Assembly (NCBI GenBank): GCA_024275215.1 | Contig: JAJRZO010000254.1 | Span: 1 to 6,440, forward strand | Source: Candidatus Zixiibacteriota bacterium | GTDB taxonomy: Bacteria > Zixibacteria > MSB-5A5 > JAABVY01 > JAHJOQ01 | Reading direction: 5' to 3' | DNA length: 6,440 bases | In this document: piece by piece, positions 1 through 6,164 of the stretch | Layout of the letters: every line of letters starts with the position of its first letter | Position numbering within the stretch: position 1 is the first letter of the stretch | The notes under the pieces: model-generated | What the model saw: the letters and a program-made list of their open reading frames with translations, nothing else | Databases searched by the model: none | What the model was told of the DNA's origin: nothing | Made by a program: the position numbers and the translations under genes

Positions 1-1055
1 GCGTGGGTGACTTGGCTGTGCTGATAGAGCAGTGCGACGATTGGCTCGCTGCCGAAAAGCAATACCGCCTGCGCGGGGAGTATCAGGAACAACCCAAACC
101 TGAGCGTGCTCGCATAGTGTTCCGCCATTCCCTTCAGATCATTTTCTGCGGCCAGACGCGACGCACTCGGAAGCGAGACTGTGGCAATTGCCACCCCGAA
201 AAGTCCGAGCGGAAGATGCAGCAGTCGATAGGCATAATCGAGATAGGATACCGCACCATCGGCAAGCCGTGATGCCAGATTCGTTATGACGAAAACATTA
301 ACCTGTGTCGCCGCAAGGCCGATTACCATCGGCGCCATCAGCTTCAGAATTTGCTTTAGCTCAGGGTTATTGAATTTGAAAGTCAGTTTGAATCTGAACC
401 CATCCCGCCTGAGTTGTGGAAGCTGTACGAAACATTGGCCGAGACCGCCTGCGAGCACACCTAAAGCCATTCCGAGAATAGGAGGATCGGTAAACGGGCA
501 GAGTATGAATCCTGCGGCGATCATACCAATGTTCAGAAGCGCAGGCGCGAATGCAGGCGTGCCGAATTTCCCGAGCGAATTCAGCATCCCCATGAACAGC
601 GCTGCGATTGAGACAATCAGCAGAAACGGCATCATTACCTGTCCGAGCAACACGGTCAATTCAAATTTGCCGGGAATATTTTCAAAACCGGGAGCAAGGA
701 TCGTCACAATACCCGGCACAACGAAAATACCGATCAGCATCAGCAAGCCGACAGTTACCATCAGAAAACTGAGTCCGACATTTGCTGTCTGGAAAGCGTC
801 AGATCTGCCGGCTTCCTTCAACTTAGAAGTAAATACTGGAATAAACGCTGCCGAGAGTGCACCCTCAGCGAACATATCGCGCAGCATATTGGGTATTTTG
901 AACGCAGCTACAAACGCATCGTTGGCGTCGCTCGCACCGAAAAGTCCTGACATCACACTCATCCGCGCCATTCCAAGCAGACGAGATGTCAGCGTACCTG
1001 CCGAGACTTTTGCCGTCGATCTTACAAACTTAGTCTGTTCGTGCCCATTTTCCAT
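1..1055 (-). CDS. murJ: MurJ (MviN) lipid II flippase, C-terminus cut off by the window edge
   Basis: This gene moves the undecaprenyl-linked peptidoglycan precursor lipid II across the inner membrane and belongs to the MOP superfamily. The reverse strand reads open from an ATG at 1055-1053 to the window edge, giving 351 residues of an expected roughly 510-530, so about ten of the usual 14 membrane helices are present. The N-terminus carries the family signature: SRLLGMAR (24-31), FGASDANDAF (39-48), FKIPNMLRDMFAEGALSAAF (52-71). Arg25, Arg31, Asp46 and Arg59 line up with the functionally important Arg18, Arg24, Asp39 and Arg52 of E. coli MurJ, and Arg277 (YAYRLLHLP) lines up with Arg270. An in-frame TAG lies four codons before the ATG. 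A TTG two codons upstream is a possible alternative start, and no strong Shine-Dalgarno is visible. It is divergent from rpsT. The long plus-strand reading frame over this gene is its antisense shadow. Confidence 0.95.
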   Translation of the reverse strand, partial: MENGHEQTKFVRSTAKVSAGTLTSRLLGMARMSVMSGLFGASDANDAFVAAFKIPNMLRDMFAEGALSAAFIPVFTSKLKEAGRSDAFQTANVGLSFLMVTVGLLMLIGIFVVPGIVTILAPGFENIPGKFELTVLLGQVMMPFLLIVSIAALFMGMLNSLGKFGTPAFAPALLNIGMIAAGFILCPFTDPPILGMALGVLAGGLGQCFVQLPQLRRDGFRFKLTFKFNNPELKQILKLMAPMVIGLAATQVNVFVITNLASRLADGAVSYLDYAYRLLHLPLGLFGVAIATVSLPSASRLAAENDLKGMAEHYASTLRFGLFLILPAQAVLLFGSEPIVALLYQHSQVTH

Positions 1056-1082
1056 TGACAAACCACGCTAATTCACTATATT
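1055..1082 (+). promoter_or_regulatory. Sigma-70-type promoter of rpsT
   Basis: A perfect -35 box TTGACA (1055-1060) is followed after 16 bp by TATATT (1077-1082), a 5-of-6 match to the -10 consensus. Transcription would start near 1089, leaving a leader of about 35 nt before the rpsT start. The -35 box shares a base with the murJ start codon (1053-1055), so polymerase bound here would sit on the start of the divergent murJ gene. The consensus match fits a ribosomal protein gene. Confidence 0.75.
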
Positions 1083-1112
1083 CGATCCCGAATTATCAAC
1101 GCCTTAGGCAGA

Positions 1113-1117
1113 AGGAG
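1113..1117 (+). promoter_or_regulatory. Ribosome binding site that fixes the TTG start of rpsT
   Basis: AGGAG at 1113-1117 lies 6 nt before the TTG at 1124. There is no in-frame ATG near the S20 N-terminus. A GTG at 1120 is out of frame and too close to the site. The spacing, together with the expected S20 N-terminus (MAHHLHTKKAIRQ), settles the start. Confidence 0.8.
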
Positions 1118-1123
1118 CAGTGA

Positions 1124-1390
1124 TTGGCGCATCACCTGCATACAAAAAAAGCTATTCGACAGACGGTCAAGCGTAAAAGGCGCAATCAGACCGACAAATC
1201 GAAGATGAAGACCGCGATCAAGAATTTCCTCGCGGCGGACAATGCTGACAGCAAGGCGACAGCCTTGAAGGTTGCACAGAGAATGATTGACAGGGCTGCG
1301 AAGAAAAACGTGATTCACGATAACGCCGCTGCCCATAAGAAGTCTCAGCTCTCCAAAGCTTATAACGCATTCGTTAAGTCGCATACATAA
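1124..1390 (+). CDS. rpsT: 30S ribosomal protein bS20
   Basis: This is small-subunit protein bS20, a helical basic protein that binds 16S rRNA and aids 30S assembly. The 88-residue product matches the usual length (87 in E. coli). It has the Lys/Arg-rich N-terminal helix (TKKAIRQTVKRKRRNQ, about 7-22) and the conserved C-terminal stretch KNVIHDNAAAHKKSQLSKAY (about 61-80). The start is TTG, preceded by AGGAG at good spacing. E. coli rpsT also starts with UUG, where the weak start is tied to translational autoregulation by S20. Retention of a rare start here suggests, but does not show, the same kind of control. The gene stands alone on the plus strand between its own promoter and terminator, divergent from murJ and convergent with the reductase gene. 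Confidence 0.97.
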   Translation: MAHHLHTKKAIRQTVKRKRRNQTDKSKMKTAIKNFLAADNADSKATALKVAQRMIDRAAKKNVIHDNAAAHKKSQLSKAYNAFVKSHT

Positions 1391-1414
1391 CCAACTGTCA
1401 GAGTTCTGAGAATC

Positions 1415-1438
1415 GCCGGCATTCGTGTCGGCTTTTCT
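1415..1438 (+). terminator. Intrinsic terminator of rpsT
   Basis: A 7-bp stem, GCCGGCA (1415-1421) with TGTCGGC (1426-1432), contains one G-U pair and closes a UUCG tetraloop. TTTTCT follows at 1433-1438. It lies 24 bp after the rpsT stop. On the opposite strand the stem is not followed by a T-run, so it probably does not terminate the convergent reductase transcript. Confidence 0.85.
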
Positions 1439-1447
1439 ATCTCCATT

Positions 1448-2626
1448 CTATTTCCACACGATACGCGGCGTCATCCTGAGCAAACCCGGTTTACGCATCA
1501 GGATTCGTCTTATCACTTTGATGGAATCGATTGAACGAATCGTCCTGCCGCCGAGCATTTCAGCTGCAATCTCCAGCACAGCATCAATCTCGCCCGGCTT
1601 CATCCTTCTGAATATCTGATGTGCTAACGCATACATCCTCAGTTTTCGGCCAAACACCGACATGAACGCTCGTGGGTAATCTCTGAGCACCGAGTTCTTT
1701 CCGCTTCTGATATATTTGCCGGAGACTTCTCCAGCCAGTTGTCCCGAATAAAGCGCGGTTGCAATCCCCGCGCCAGTAAGTGAATCGACAAGTCTTGCAG
1801 CATCGCCGATCGCCATAACATTACCTTTGAGTATTGTTCGGCGACCCTCGAAATGCGGCACGATGCCCATCGTACGGGATGCTATCCTGTATGATTCGAA
1901 TCGCCTGCTGACAAATCTGTTGAGCATATCGAACGGATTCAATCCATCAGCCAGCGTTGGCACGAAACCAAGTCCGACATTAGCTGAATGTGAACTCTTG
2001 GGAAAAACCCACACATAACCGCCCGGTGCGAGTTCACAATCGAAATACATCTCAGGTGTCCCACAATCGATATCGATGTCCTCGATACGATACTGCGCGC
2101 AACTGGCAAGCTGTGATGGGAGCAGGTTTTTAACCAATCCGGCCTTACGAGCAATGACCGACTCAACACCATCTGCAGCAATCAGAACCTTGAACTGAAC
2201 ATATCGGCTCGAACCTTGCGAATGCAGACTGATTGACCCGTATCTTCCATTGTCACATACTGGATCATCGGCACGGCAGTTTGTCACTATATCAGCACCC
2301 GCATCGACAGCCATTCGTGCGAGATGAGGCTCAAACTTGGTTCTGTCTATTACAAATCCCGCATCAGGATGATCTATATACAGGCTGGTTCCATTCGGTG
2401 AAACAAGTTTTGCGCCAGAAAGACGGCAGCAAATCCAGTCTTCATCAGGATCGACAACCCGACTCAGCCCTTCGCCACTGATCCCCTCGGCACAAAGCAA
2501 TGGCCTGCCGACCTCCTTGTGGGTCTCCACAAGAAGCACATCCACTCCAGCCTGGGCGGCAGTCCGTGCCGCAGTCAATCCGGCTGGACCGCCACCGACA
2601 ATGACTACATCATACTCTGATTTCAT
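1448..2626 (-). CDS. Geranylgeranyl reductase family FAD-dependent oxidoreductase
   Basis: This 392-residue flavoprotein belongs to the geranylgeranyl reductase / FixC-like family, whose members saturate isoprenoid chain double bonds. Known substrates include archaeal digeranylgeranylglycerophospholipids, (bacterio)chlorophyll side chains and menaquinone tails. The N-terminal Rossmann motif GGGPAG (11-16) and Glu34 bind the FAD adenosine. CAEGIS (45-50) places Cys45 where archaeal enzymes have a functionally important Cys. The FAD-family DG motif is at 152-153. PGGYVWVFPK (201-210) matches the YxWxFP substrate-site motif, and GDAARLVDSLTGAGI (274-288) is the second FAD motif. Its first 17 bp overlap the ferredoxin gene, and with only a weak GAGAG next to the ATG, translation is probably coupled. 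Family membership is secure, but the substrate cannot be told: bacterial homologues could act on quinones, polyprenols or glycerolipids. Confidence 0.9.
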   Translation of the reverse strand: MKSEYDVVIVGGGPAGLTAARTAAQAGVDVLLVETHKEVGRPLLCAEGISGEGLSRVVDPDEDWICCRLSGAKLVSPNGTSLYIDHPDAGFVIDRTKFEPHLARMAVDAGADIVTNCRADDPVCDNGRYGSISLHSQGSSRYVQFKVLIAADGVESVIARKAGLVKNLLPSQLASCAQYRIEDIDIDCGTPEMYFDCELAPGGYVWVFPKSSHSANVGLGFVPTLADGLNPFDMLNRFVSRRFESYRIASRTMGIVPHFEGRRTILKGNVMAIGDAARLVDSLTGAGIATALYSGQLAGEVSGKYIRSGKNSVLRDYPRAFMSVFGRKLRMYALAHQIFRRMKPGEIDAVLEIAAEMLGGRTIRSIDSIKVIRRILMRKPGLLRMTPRIVWK

Positions 2627-2819
2627 CTCTCAAAACGATAGCCCTCGGAGGGCAGGTGATTATGCACAATTTGCATGATGTGCAGTTATCGGGAACTTCC
2701 CTGACTCCATCGGAGTCGAGAACAAGAGCATCGAACGCGCAGACCGCAATGCAACCTCCGCATTCACCGCACAGGTGACTGTCGATTGACAAAAGTAACT
2801 CAGGCATTTCATCGGTCAT
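2610..2819 (-). CDS. Small 2[4Fe-4S] ferredoxin, likely electron donor to the reductase
   Basis: The 69-residue protein has two cluster motifs of the bacterial-type ferredoxin fold: C17-x2-C20-x2-C23-x3-C27 and C46-x2-C49-x2-C52-x3-C56-P57. In the standard arrangement one cluster is held by Cys17/20/23/56 and the other by Cys46/49/52/27. There is no signal peptide, so it is cytoplasmic. The stop overlaps the start of the geranylgeranyl-reductase gene by 17 bp, giving fixed co-expression. A ferredoxin partner for a geranylgeranyl reductase is known in Methanosarcina acetivorans, so the same partnership is inferred. No Shine-Dalgarno precedes the ATG at 2819. A TATTCT -10-like box ends only about 8 nt upstream, with TTAACA 19 bp before it, so a leaderless or near-leaderless message is possible but unproven. 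Met5 is an alternative start. Confidence 0.9.
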   Translation of the reverse strand: MTDEMPELLLSIDSHLCGECGGCIAVCAFDALVLDSDGVREVPDNCTSCKLCIITCPPRAIVLRDEIRV

Positions 2820-2886
2820 TCTAACTGAGAATAGTTGTCAATTCAAGTCAAATGTTAAGTAGTTCGATGTTCCGCAGGATTGCAGT

Positions 2887-2901
2887 CACTCATGATGAGT
2901 G
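2887..2901. repeat. 15-bp palindrome upstream of the ferredoxin-reductase pair
   Basis: CACTCAT-G-ATGAGTG is a perfect 7-1-7 dyad. It sits in the 137-bp gap between the RNase H-like gene and the ferredoxin gene, about 68 bp before the ferredoxin start. No T-run follows on either strand, so it is not an intrinsic terminator. A protein-binding operator is possible. The rest of the gap (2820-2956) shows only weak promoter-like boxes near 2828-2858 on the minus strand. Confidence 0.4.
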
Positions 2902-2956
2902 GCGCGCTCAGGCTTTGCCGGGCGTGTGGACATGTAGTTAATCGCAATGGCGACAG

Positions 2957-3427
2957 CTATAATTTCGCGGAAATCTGAGTAAAGGGATGTACACCTGTAA
3001 CTGAGTTCTCTTTACTGGGAGTAAAATCGAATCTCAAACTCAGGTTGATCGGAGGAAGATATGGAATCCCATGCGCTGCTCTGTTGAGTGCGCTCGGAAG
3101 CCACGACACATTGAATCTAAGGCTTTTTCTGAATCGATGAATTTTGCGATGGAATACAAGTATTTCAGACGGTGTAGGAAGCCTTCCGGCAAGTTGAAAA
3201 ACTGTGGCTATCGAATCACCATGTATATCAAATTCTCTGTACGAAATGAGCTGTTCATTCGTTTTGAGAAATTGTAAAAGAGCGACAAGTGATTTGTATT
3301 CGAGTTCAAGAGTCGTTCCCTCCTGACGCACTCTGTAGAATACGCCAAGATCAGGAATAGCGAAACTCACCAGACCGCTCCTGCTGTCATCATGTTCGTA
3401 TTGTCTGCCATGAAAGTAACATTTCAT
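2957..3427 (-). CDS. Small RNase H-like fold protein of unknown function
   Basis: This 156-residue protein is not assigned to a named family. Its layout resembles RNase HI/reverse-transcriptase-like domains: a first strand YFHG (4-7), a strand pair around VSFAIPDLGVFYRVR (20-34), then LELEYKSLVALLQFLKTNE (40-58), which looks like the Glu-bearing helix. After these come IHGDS (68-72), which looks like the second Asp strand, and NVSWLPSALNRAAHG (106-120), which resembles the closing wvP..lN.A.. motif. Only Glu43 and Asp71 of the usual four acidic residues appear retained: His6 stands where YxDG has Asp, and the last motif has Ala/His. It may therefore be a binding rather than a cleaving protein. 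The C-terminal tail (121-156) is outside the domain. The ATG is preceded by GGAG about 10 nt upstream. No signal peptide or membrane segment is seen. The fold call is by eye and moderate. Confidence 0.65.
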   Translation of the reverse strand: MKCYFHGRQYEHDDSRSGLVSFAIPDLGVFYRVRQEGTTLELEYKSLVALLQFLKTNEQLISYREFDIHGDSIATVFQLAGRLPTPSEILVFHRKIHRFRKSLRFNVSWLPSALNRAAHGIPYLPPINLSLRFDFTPSKENSVTGVHPFTQISAKL

Positions 3428-3676
3428 ATTTGCTCGTCTCCGTGCAAAATCTCTCGCAAAGAGTATGCCACAATGAGAAACGCGCTCCGCACAAATCCCG
3501 GGGGGTAATTAACTTATGGCACGGCATCGTATTAAGTCACGTACAATACCAATTGGTTTTGAGCTGCTTGCGATATGCGGAGGCTGTCGGGCGATCTTGT
3601 GCATCAAACTGCATATAAAACGCAGTAAGAGTAATCAGTCCTGCGAGGAGTTCCCGAACAGGTCGAAATCACAAGA
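3428..3676. other. 249-bp intergenic region, possibly structured
   Basis: No convincing gene lies here; the short plus-strand frames look random and one runs antisense into the thioesterase gene. The stretch contains a 10-bp palindrome ACCAATTGGT (3548-3557). It also has a 9-bp inverted repeat, GATCTTGTG (3593-3601) with CACAAGATC (3670-3678), enclosing a small hairpin ACTGC/GCAGT (3608-3626) and a second one around TCCTGCGAGGA (about 3639-3649). On the minus strand this would be the 3' end of the thioesterase message. The promoter of the downstream RNase H-like gene was not identified. Confidence 0.4.
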
Positions 3677-4108
3677 TCATAAAGAACTTCTCAGGGTGTC
3701 AAGAAGTTCGCCTTTTGCTTCGATATATGTTCCGACTGCACTGGCAACGACTTCACCCCGATCGTTCACTGCCTCACCAACTGTACGGATTATCCGCCTG
3801 CCGGCTTGAGTGATCGATCCGGTAAATTTGATTTTCTGACCTGTTAGAACCGGGCGTTTGAATTTGACCGTCATCTCGGCAGTGACAGCGAAGATTCCTT
3901 TTGCCAGCACTGCCTTAATCATAACCTCATCGAGCATCGCAGATAGAATCCCGCCATGCAGGACATTTTTGTAGCCCTGAAATTCTCCGCCAGCCGTAAT
4001 TTCCGAGACGACCGATCCATCATCCATCTCGAAAAATTCCGCCTGCAGCCCATTGCTGTTACAGTCGCCGCAGACGAAACATTCGCTGTACTTGACTACT
4101 TCTTTCAC
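3677..4108 (-). CDS. PaaI-type hotdog-fold thioesterase-like protein
   Basis: The product fits the PaaI/4HBT hotdog superfamily of acyl-CoA thioesterases. It has the motif LHGGILSAMLDEVM (50-63), with HGG at 51-53 and Asp60/Glu61 at the catalytic position, followed by beta strands VTAEMTVKFKRPVLTGQKI. The N-terminus has C10-x2-C13-x2-C16 followed by N17..GL, resembling the CFxCG..N.xGL head of one PaaI subgroup. Substrate is unknown. The start is debatable. A GTG at 4108 has GAGGA 5 nt upstream and gives 143 residues, the usual length. An ATG at 4120 (147 residues) has no Shine-Dalgarno. Longer versions from 4150 or a TTG at 4177 would run into the probable promoter. The gene is separated from the upstream lipoprotein gene by a strong terminator, so it is likely transcribed alone or with the genes to its left. 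Confidence 0.85.
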   Translation of the reverse strand: MKEVVKYSECFVCGDCNSNGLQAEFFEMDDGSVVSEITAGGEFQGYKNVLHGGILSAMLDEVMIKAVLAKGIFAVTAEMTVKFKRPVLTGQKIKFTGSITQAGRRIIRTVGEAVNDRGEVVASAVGTYIEAKGELLDTLRSSL

Positions 4109-4148
4109 AGTTATCCTCATCGATAGAAGTACATCAAAACTTAGGTGC

Positions 4149-4177
4149 ATGATACAAGAATGATCTACTCGGAACAA
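4149..4177 (-). promoter_or_regulatory. Possible promoter of the hotdog thioesterase gene
   Basis: On the minus strand TTGTTC (4177-4172) and TATCAT (4154-4149) are separated by 17 bp. The -10 box matches 5 of 6 consensus bases and the -35 only 3 of 6. It lies directly after the upstream terminator's T-run and would give a leader of roughly 30 nt, which argues for the shorter gene start at 4108 or 4120. Confidence 0.4.
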
Positions 4178-4181
4178 GGCG

Positions 4182-4213
4182 AAAAAAAAAGCGGGAAGAT
4201 TTCATCTCCCCGC
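4182..4213 (-). terminator. Strong intrinsic terminator of the argF-lipoprotein unit
   Basis: Read on the minus strand, GCGGGGAGAT (4213-4204) pairs with ATCTTCCCGC (4200-4191) in a 10-bp stem with one G-U pair and a GAA triloop. Nine consecutive T follow (4190-4182). It begins 24 bp after the lipoprotein stop. On the plus strand the wobble becomes an A-C mismatch and no T-run follows, so it works for the minus strand only. Confidence 0.92.
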
Positions 4214-4237
4214 CCACAAGCTCAGTATGGTGTTAGT

Positions 4238-5092
4238 CTAAAAGTTGAGATCCAGAGTGTAGGTCCAGCGTGTATTCTCAGAGATAGCCTCTATAGAGGC
4301 CACACCGTCAGACCCGATCACAACATTGAAACTCCAGCTGCGTGAGTTGTTTGTAGTAGTATTGTTCTGTGTAACACTGGTATTGGAAGTTATCTGCAGA
4401 TTGATCGTTCCGCCAGTCAGTGTGCTCATGTTCCATTTCAAAGTCAGGTCAGCTCTTTCGAACTGGACATCCGTAATAGTAACATCAGCATCGAAAACCG
4501 TAAGCGTCTGCACATCGCCGAGAATATCCAGCGTTTCCACATCGATCTGACCAACGCCATTGACTGTTGCCTTCGTTTCATTGACGCCTGAATAAAAATC
4601 CTTGAAATAGGAATTAGTGTTCAAGTGTCCGCCATTACCACCCTGCACCGTGCTCTGTATATGCACTCTGTTGTCAATACCGGTAGTCCCCCAGGTGTAG
4701 TAAGGCGTCGGTTGGCCATTATACAGGAACATGACGCTGTCGATCATCGAATAGGAACCGGATGCCGCGACATTCCCGACATACAGAGAGTACCAACCCG
4801 CCTGATCATCATACTCATAGACCACCGAATCATCGGGATTGACCGGCAGCCTGTCTTTCCATTCGTTCGTTGTGTCAATAGCGAATCCCCACGGATTCAT
4901 GAGCGGAGAGACGGTGTTGTCGACAAGGCTGTCGAGCAACTGATCTACATTCTCGCTCATCTGCAGGAATTCGTAATCGTTGGGATTTCCCTGCTTCATC
5001 GATGTGTCTGTGCCGCTATCTGAAGAACATCCGGCCAGAAAAGCAAGCACCGCCACGATGGTGAAAAGTCGCAGGTACACAGGGCGCATCAT
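4238..5092 (-). CDS. Secreted lipoprotein of unknown function
   Basis: The 284-residue product begins with a lipoprotein signal: Arg3 and Arg8, a hydrophobic core LFTIVAVLAF (9-18) and lipobox LAGC, with Cys22 as the predicted lipidation site. Ser-Ser follows and Asp at +2 is absent, so outer-membrane sorting is likely in a Gram-negative cell. After a flexible acidic linker, the rest is rich in Gly, Thr, Asn, Trp and Tyr with alternating beta-strand patterning (for example DADVTITDVQFERADLTLKW), and near the C-terminus it has an Asn/Thr-rich run. No known domain is recognised. Start choice: AGGAGG (5107-5102) lies 9 nt before the ATG at 5092, whereas a GTG at 5098 is only 3 nt away; the ATG at 5089 is also possible. 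The stop of argF is only 20 bp upstream, so the gene is almost surely cotranscribed with argF, an unexplained pairing. Confidence 0.85.
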   Translation of the reverse strand: MMRPVYLRLFTIVAVLAFLAGCSSDSGTDTSMKQGNPNDYEFLQMSENVDQLLDSLVDNTVSPLMNPWGFAIDTTNEWKDRLPVNPDDSVVYEYDDQAGWYSLYVGNVAASGSYSMIDSVMFLYNGQPTPYYTWGTTGIDNRVHIQSTVQGGNGGHLNTNSYFKDFYSGVNETKATVNGVGQIDVETLDILGDVQTLTVFDADVTITDVQFERADLTLKWNMSTLTGGTINLQITSNTSVTQNNTTTNNSRSWSFNVVIGSDGVASIEAISENTRWTYTLDLNF

Positions 5093-5112
5093 AATCACCT
5101 TCCTCCTTATGC

Positions 5113-6030
5113 TTAAGTCTTTCTCAAATTCCTCAAGAGCTGTGTCATGATGGCTTTCTGGATATGCAGTCGATTTTCAGCTTCGTCAAACACAATCGAA
5201 TGCGGACCATCCATCACCTCGTCGGTGATTTCTCTTCCACGTTCGGCAGGCAGACAGTGCATAACCTTCACATCCTTCTTGGCCACCTTCAACAGTTCGG
5301 AGTTGACCTGGAACTTGCGAAGCATTTCGGCTTTTTCAGCAGCCTGATCCTTCTGTCCCATGCTGGCCCATACATCCGTATAGACTACATCGGCATCATT
5401 AACGGCTTCTTTAGGATCGTGATAAATGCCAATCGTCGACACTCCTGCCTCCTGCGCCCTGCGTAAAGTTTCGGAGTCGGGGAGTGTTTCCGGTGATGTG
5501 CCAATAGCCAGATTCAGCTTAAACATTGTGGAAAGGTTCAGCCATGAGTTCGTAATATTGTTACCGTCACCAAGATACGCGATTTTCAAATCTTCGAATC
5601 GACCGAGATGTTCCCAGATCGTAAGTATATCGCCCATGATCTGGCATGGGTGCGTTAAGTCTGTAAGACCATTGACAACCGGGACATCTGCATGTTTGCC
5701 GAGATTTTCAACATCTTCGTGGGAGAACGTTCTGATTTGAATCAATCCTACATATCGAGAGAGCACTTTGGCGGCGTCATGGATCGATTCGCGCTTACCG
5801 AGTTCGATTTCCTTCTCGGTGATATAGAGCGAACTGCCTCCGAGCTGGTGGATACCGGTCTCGAATGATATTCTTGTACGAAGTGAAGCCTTGTGGAAAA
5901 TACAGGCTACGGTCATGCCCGCCATCGGTTTCTCGGTGAACTTGCCACTTTTCATATCGCGCGCCAGTTGCATTGTTTCGATAAGTTCATCGCGCGTGAA
6001 GTCTGTAATCTGGATGAAGTCCTTTGTCAT
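5113..6030 (-). CDS. argF: Ornithine carbamoyltransferase
   Basis: This cytoplasmic enzyme transfers the carbamoyl group of carbamoyl phosphate to ornithine, giving citrulline in arginine synthesis. The 305 residues are a complete OTCase. The carbamoyl-phosphate motif SLRTR (49-53) has Leu where most enzymes have Thr, a variant also found in Thermus-type OTCases. HPCQ is at 127-130, the ornithine-site motif DVWASMG at 219-225, HCLPAERG at 258-265, and Arg287 in ENRLH closes the active site. The DxxxSMG and HCLP motifs favour ornithine over acetyl- or succinylornithine as substrate, but this deserves a structural check. The start ATG has AAGGAGT (6043-6037) 6 nt upstream. It heads a two-gene unit with the lipoprotein gene and has its own promoter. 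No other arg genes are in the window. No clear ArgR box of the TGAATnnnnATTCA type was seen. Confidence 0.96.
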   Translation of the reverse strand: MTKDFIQITDFTRDELIETMQLARDMKSGKFTEKPMAGMTVACIFHKASLRTRISFETGIHQLGGSSLYITEKEIELGKRESIHDAAKVLSRYVGLIQIRTFSHEDVENLGKHADVPVVNGLTDLTHPCQIMGDILTIWEHLGRFEDLKIAYLGDGNNITNSWLNLSTMFKLNLAIGTSPETLPDSETLRRAQEAGVSTIGIYHDPKEAVNDADVVYTDVWASMGQKDQAAEKAEMLRKFQVNSELLKVAKKDVKVMHCLPAERGREITDEVMDGPHSIVFDEAENRLHIQKAIMTQLLRNLRKT

Positions 6031-6093
6031 CTTAGCACTCCTTATTTATGCAGGTGGTATCTTGTCTTCAGATTCCGTCAGAATGTCGGATCG

Positions 6094-6121
6094 AATGTAG
6101 ATGAATAAGCGGGCGTGTCAA
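6094..6121 (-). promoter_or_regulatory. Sigma-70-type promoter of argF
   Basis: On the minus strand a perfect TTGACA (6121-6116) is followed after 16 bp by TACATT (6099-6094), a 4-of-6 match to the -10 box. Transcription would start near 6087, giving a leader of about 57 nt that includes one copy of TTCTGACGG (6083-6075). Confidence 0.6.
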
Positions 6122-6164
6122 GTAAATTTGGTTCCAGGCAGCATTCACACATGATGTTCTTGCG

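Noticed and set aside
3..272. Plus-strand open frame at the left edge
   Set aside because: It is a shadow of the murJ reading frame on the opposite strand, which encodes the conserved YAYRLLHLP region here.
286..1071. Long plus-strand open frame of 261 codons
   Set aside because: It is antisense to murJ, which has clear conserved motifs on the minus strand; the plus-strand product has low-complexity Ser/Ile/Pro composition and no recognisable domain.
1076..1384. Minus-strand frame of 102 codons over rpsT
   Set aside because: It is antisense to the well-supported S20 gene and has no family resemblance.
1415..1432. Bidirectional terminator shared by rpsT and the reductase gene
   Set aside because: On the minus strand the stem is followed by GATTCTCAG, not a T-run.
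3516..3809. Plus-strand frame of 97 codons with a G-rich stretch upstream
   Set aside because: The G-run is about 11 nt from the ATG, the protein is unlike anything recognised, and its second half is antisense to the thioesterase gene.
6088..6110. ArgR-type operator upstream of argF
   Set aside because: ATTCATCTACATTCG contains two ATTC half-sites, but they are direct rather than inverted repeats and do not form TGAATnnnnATTCA.
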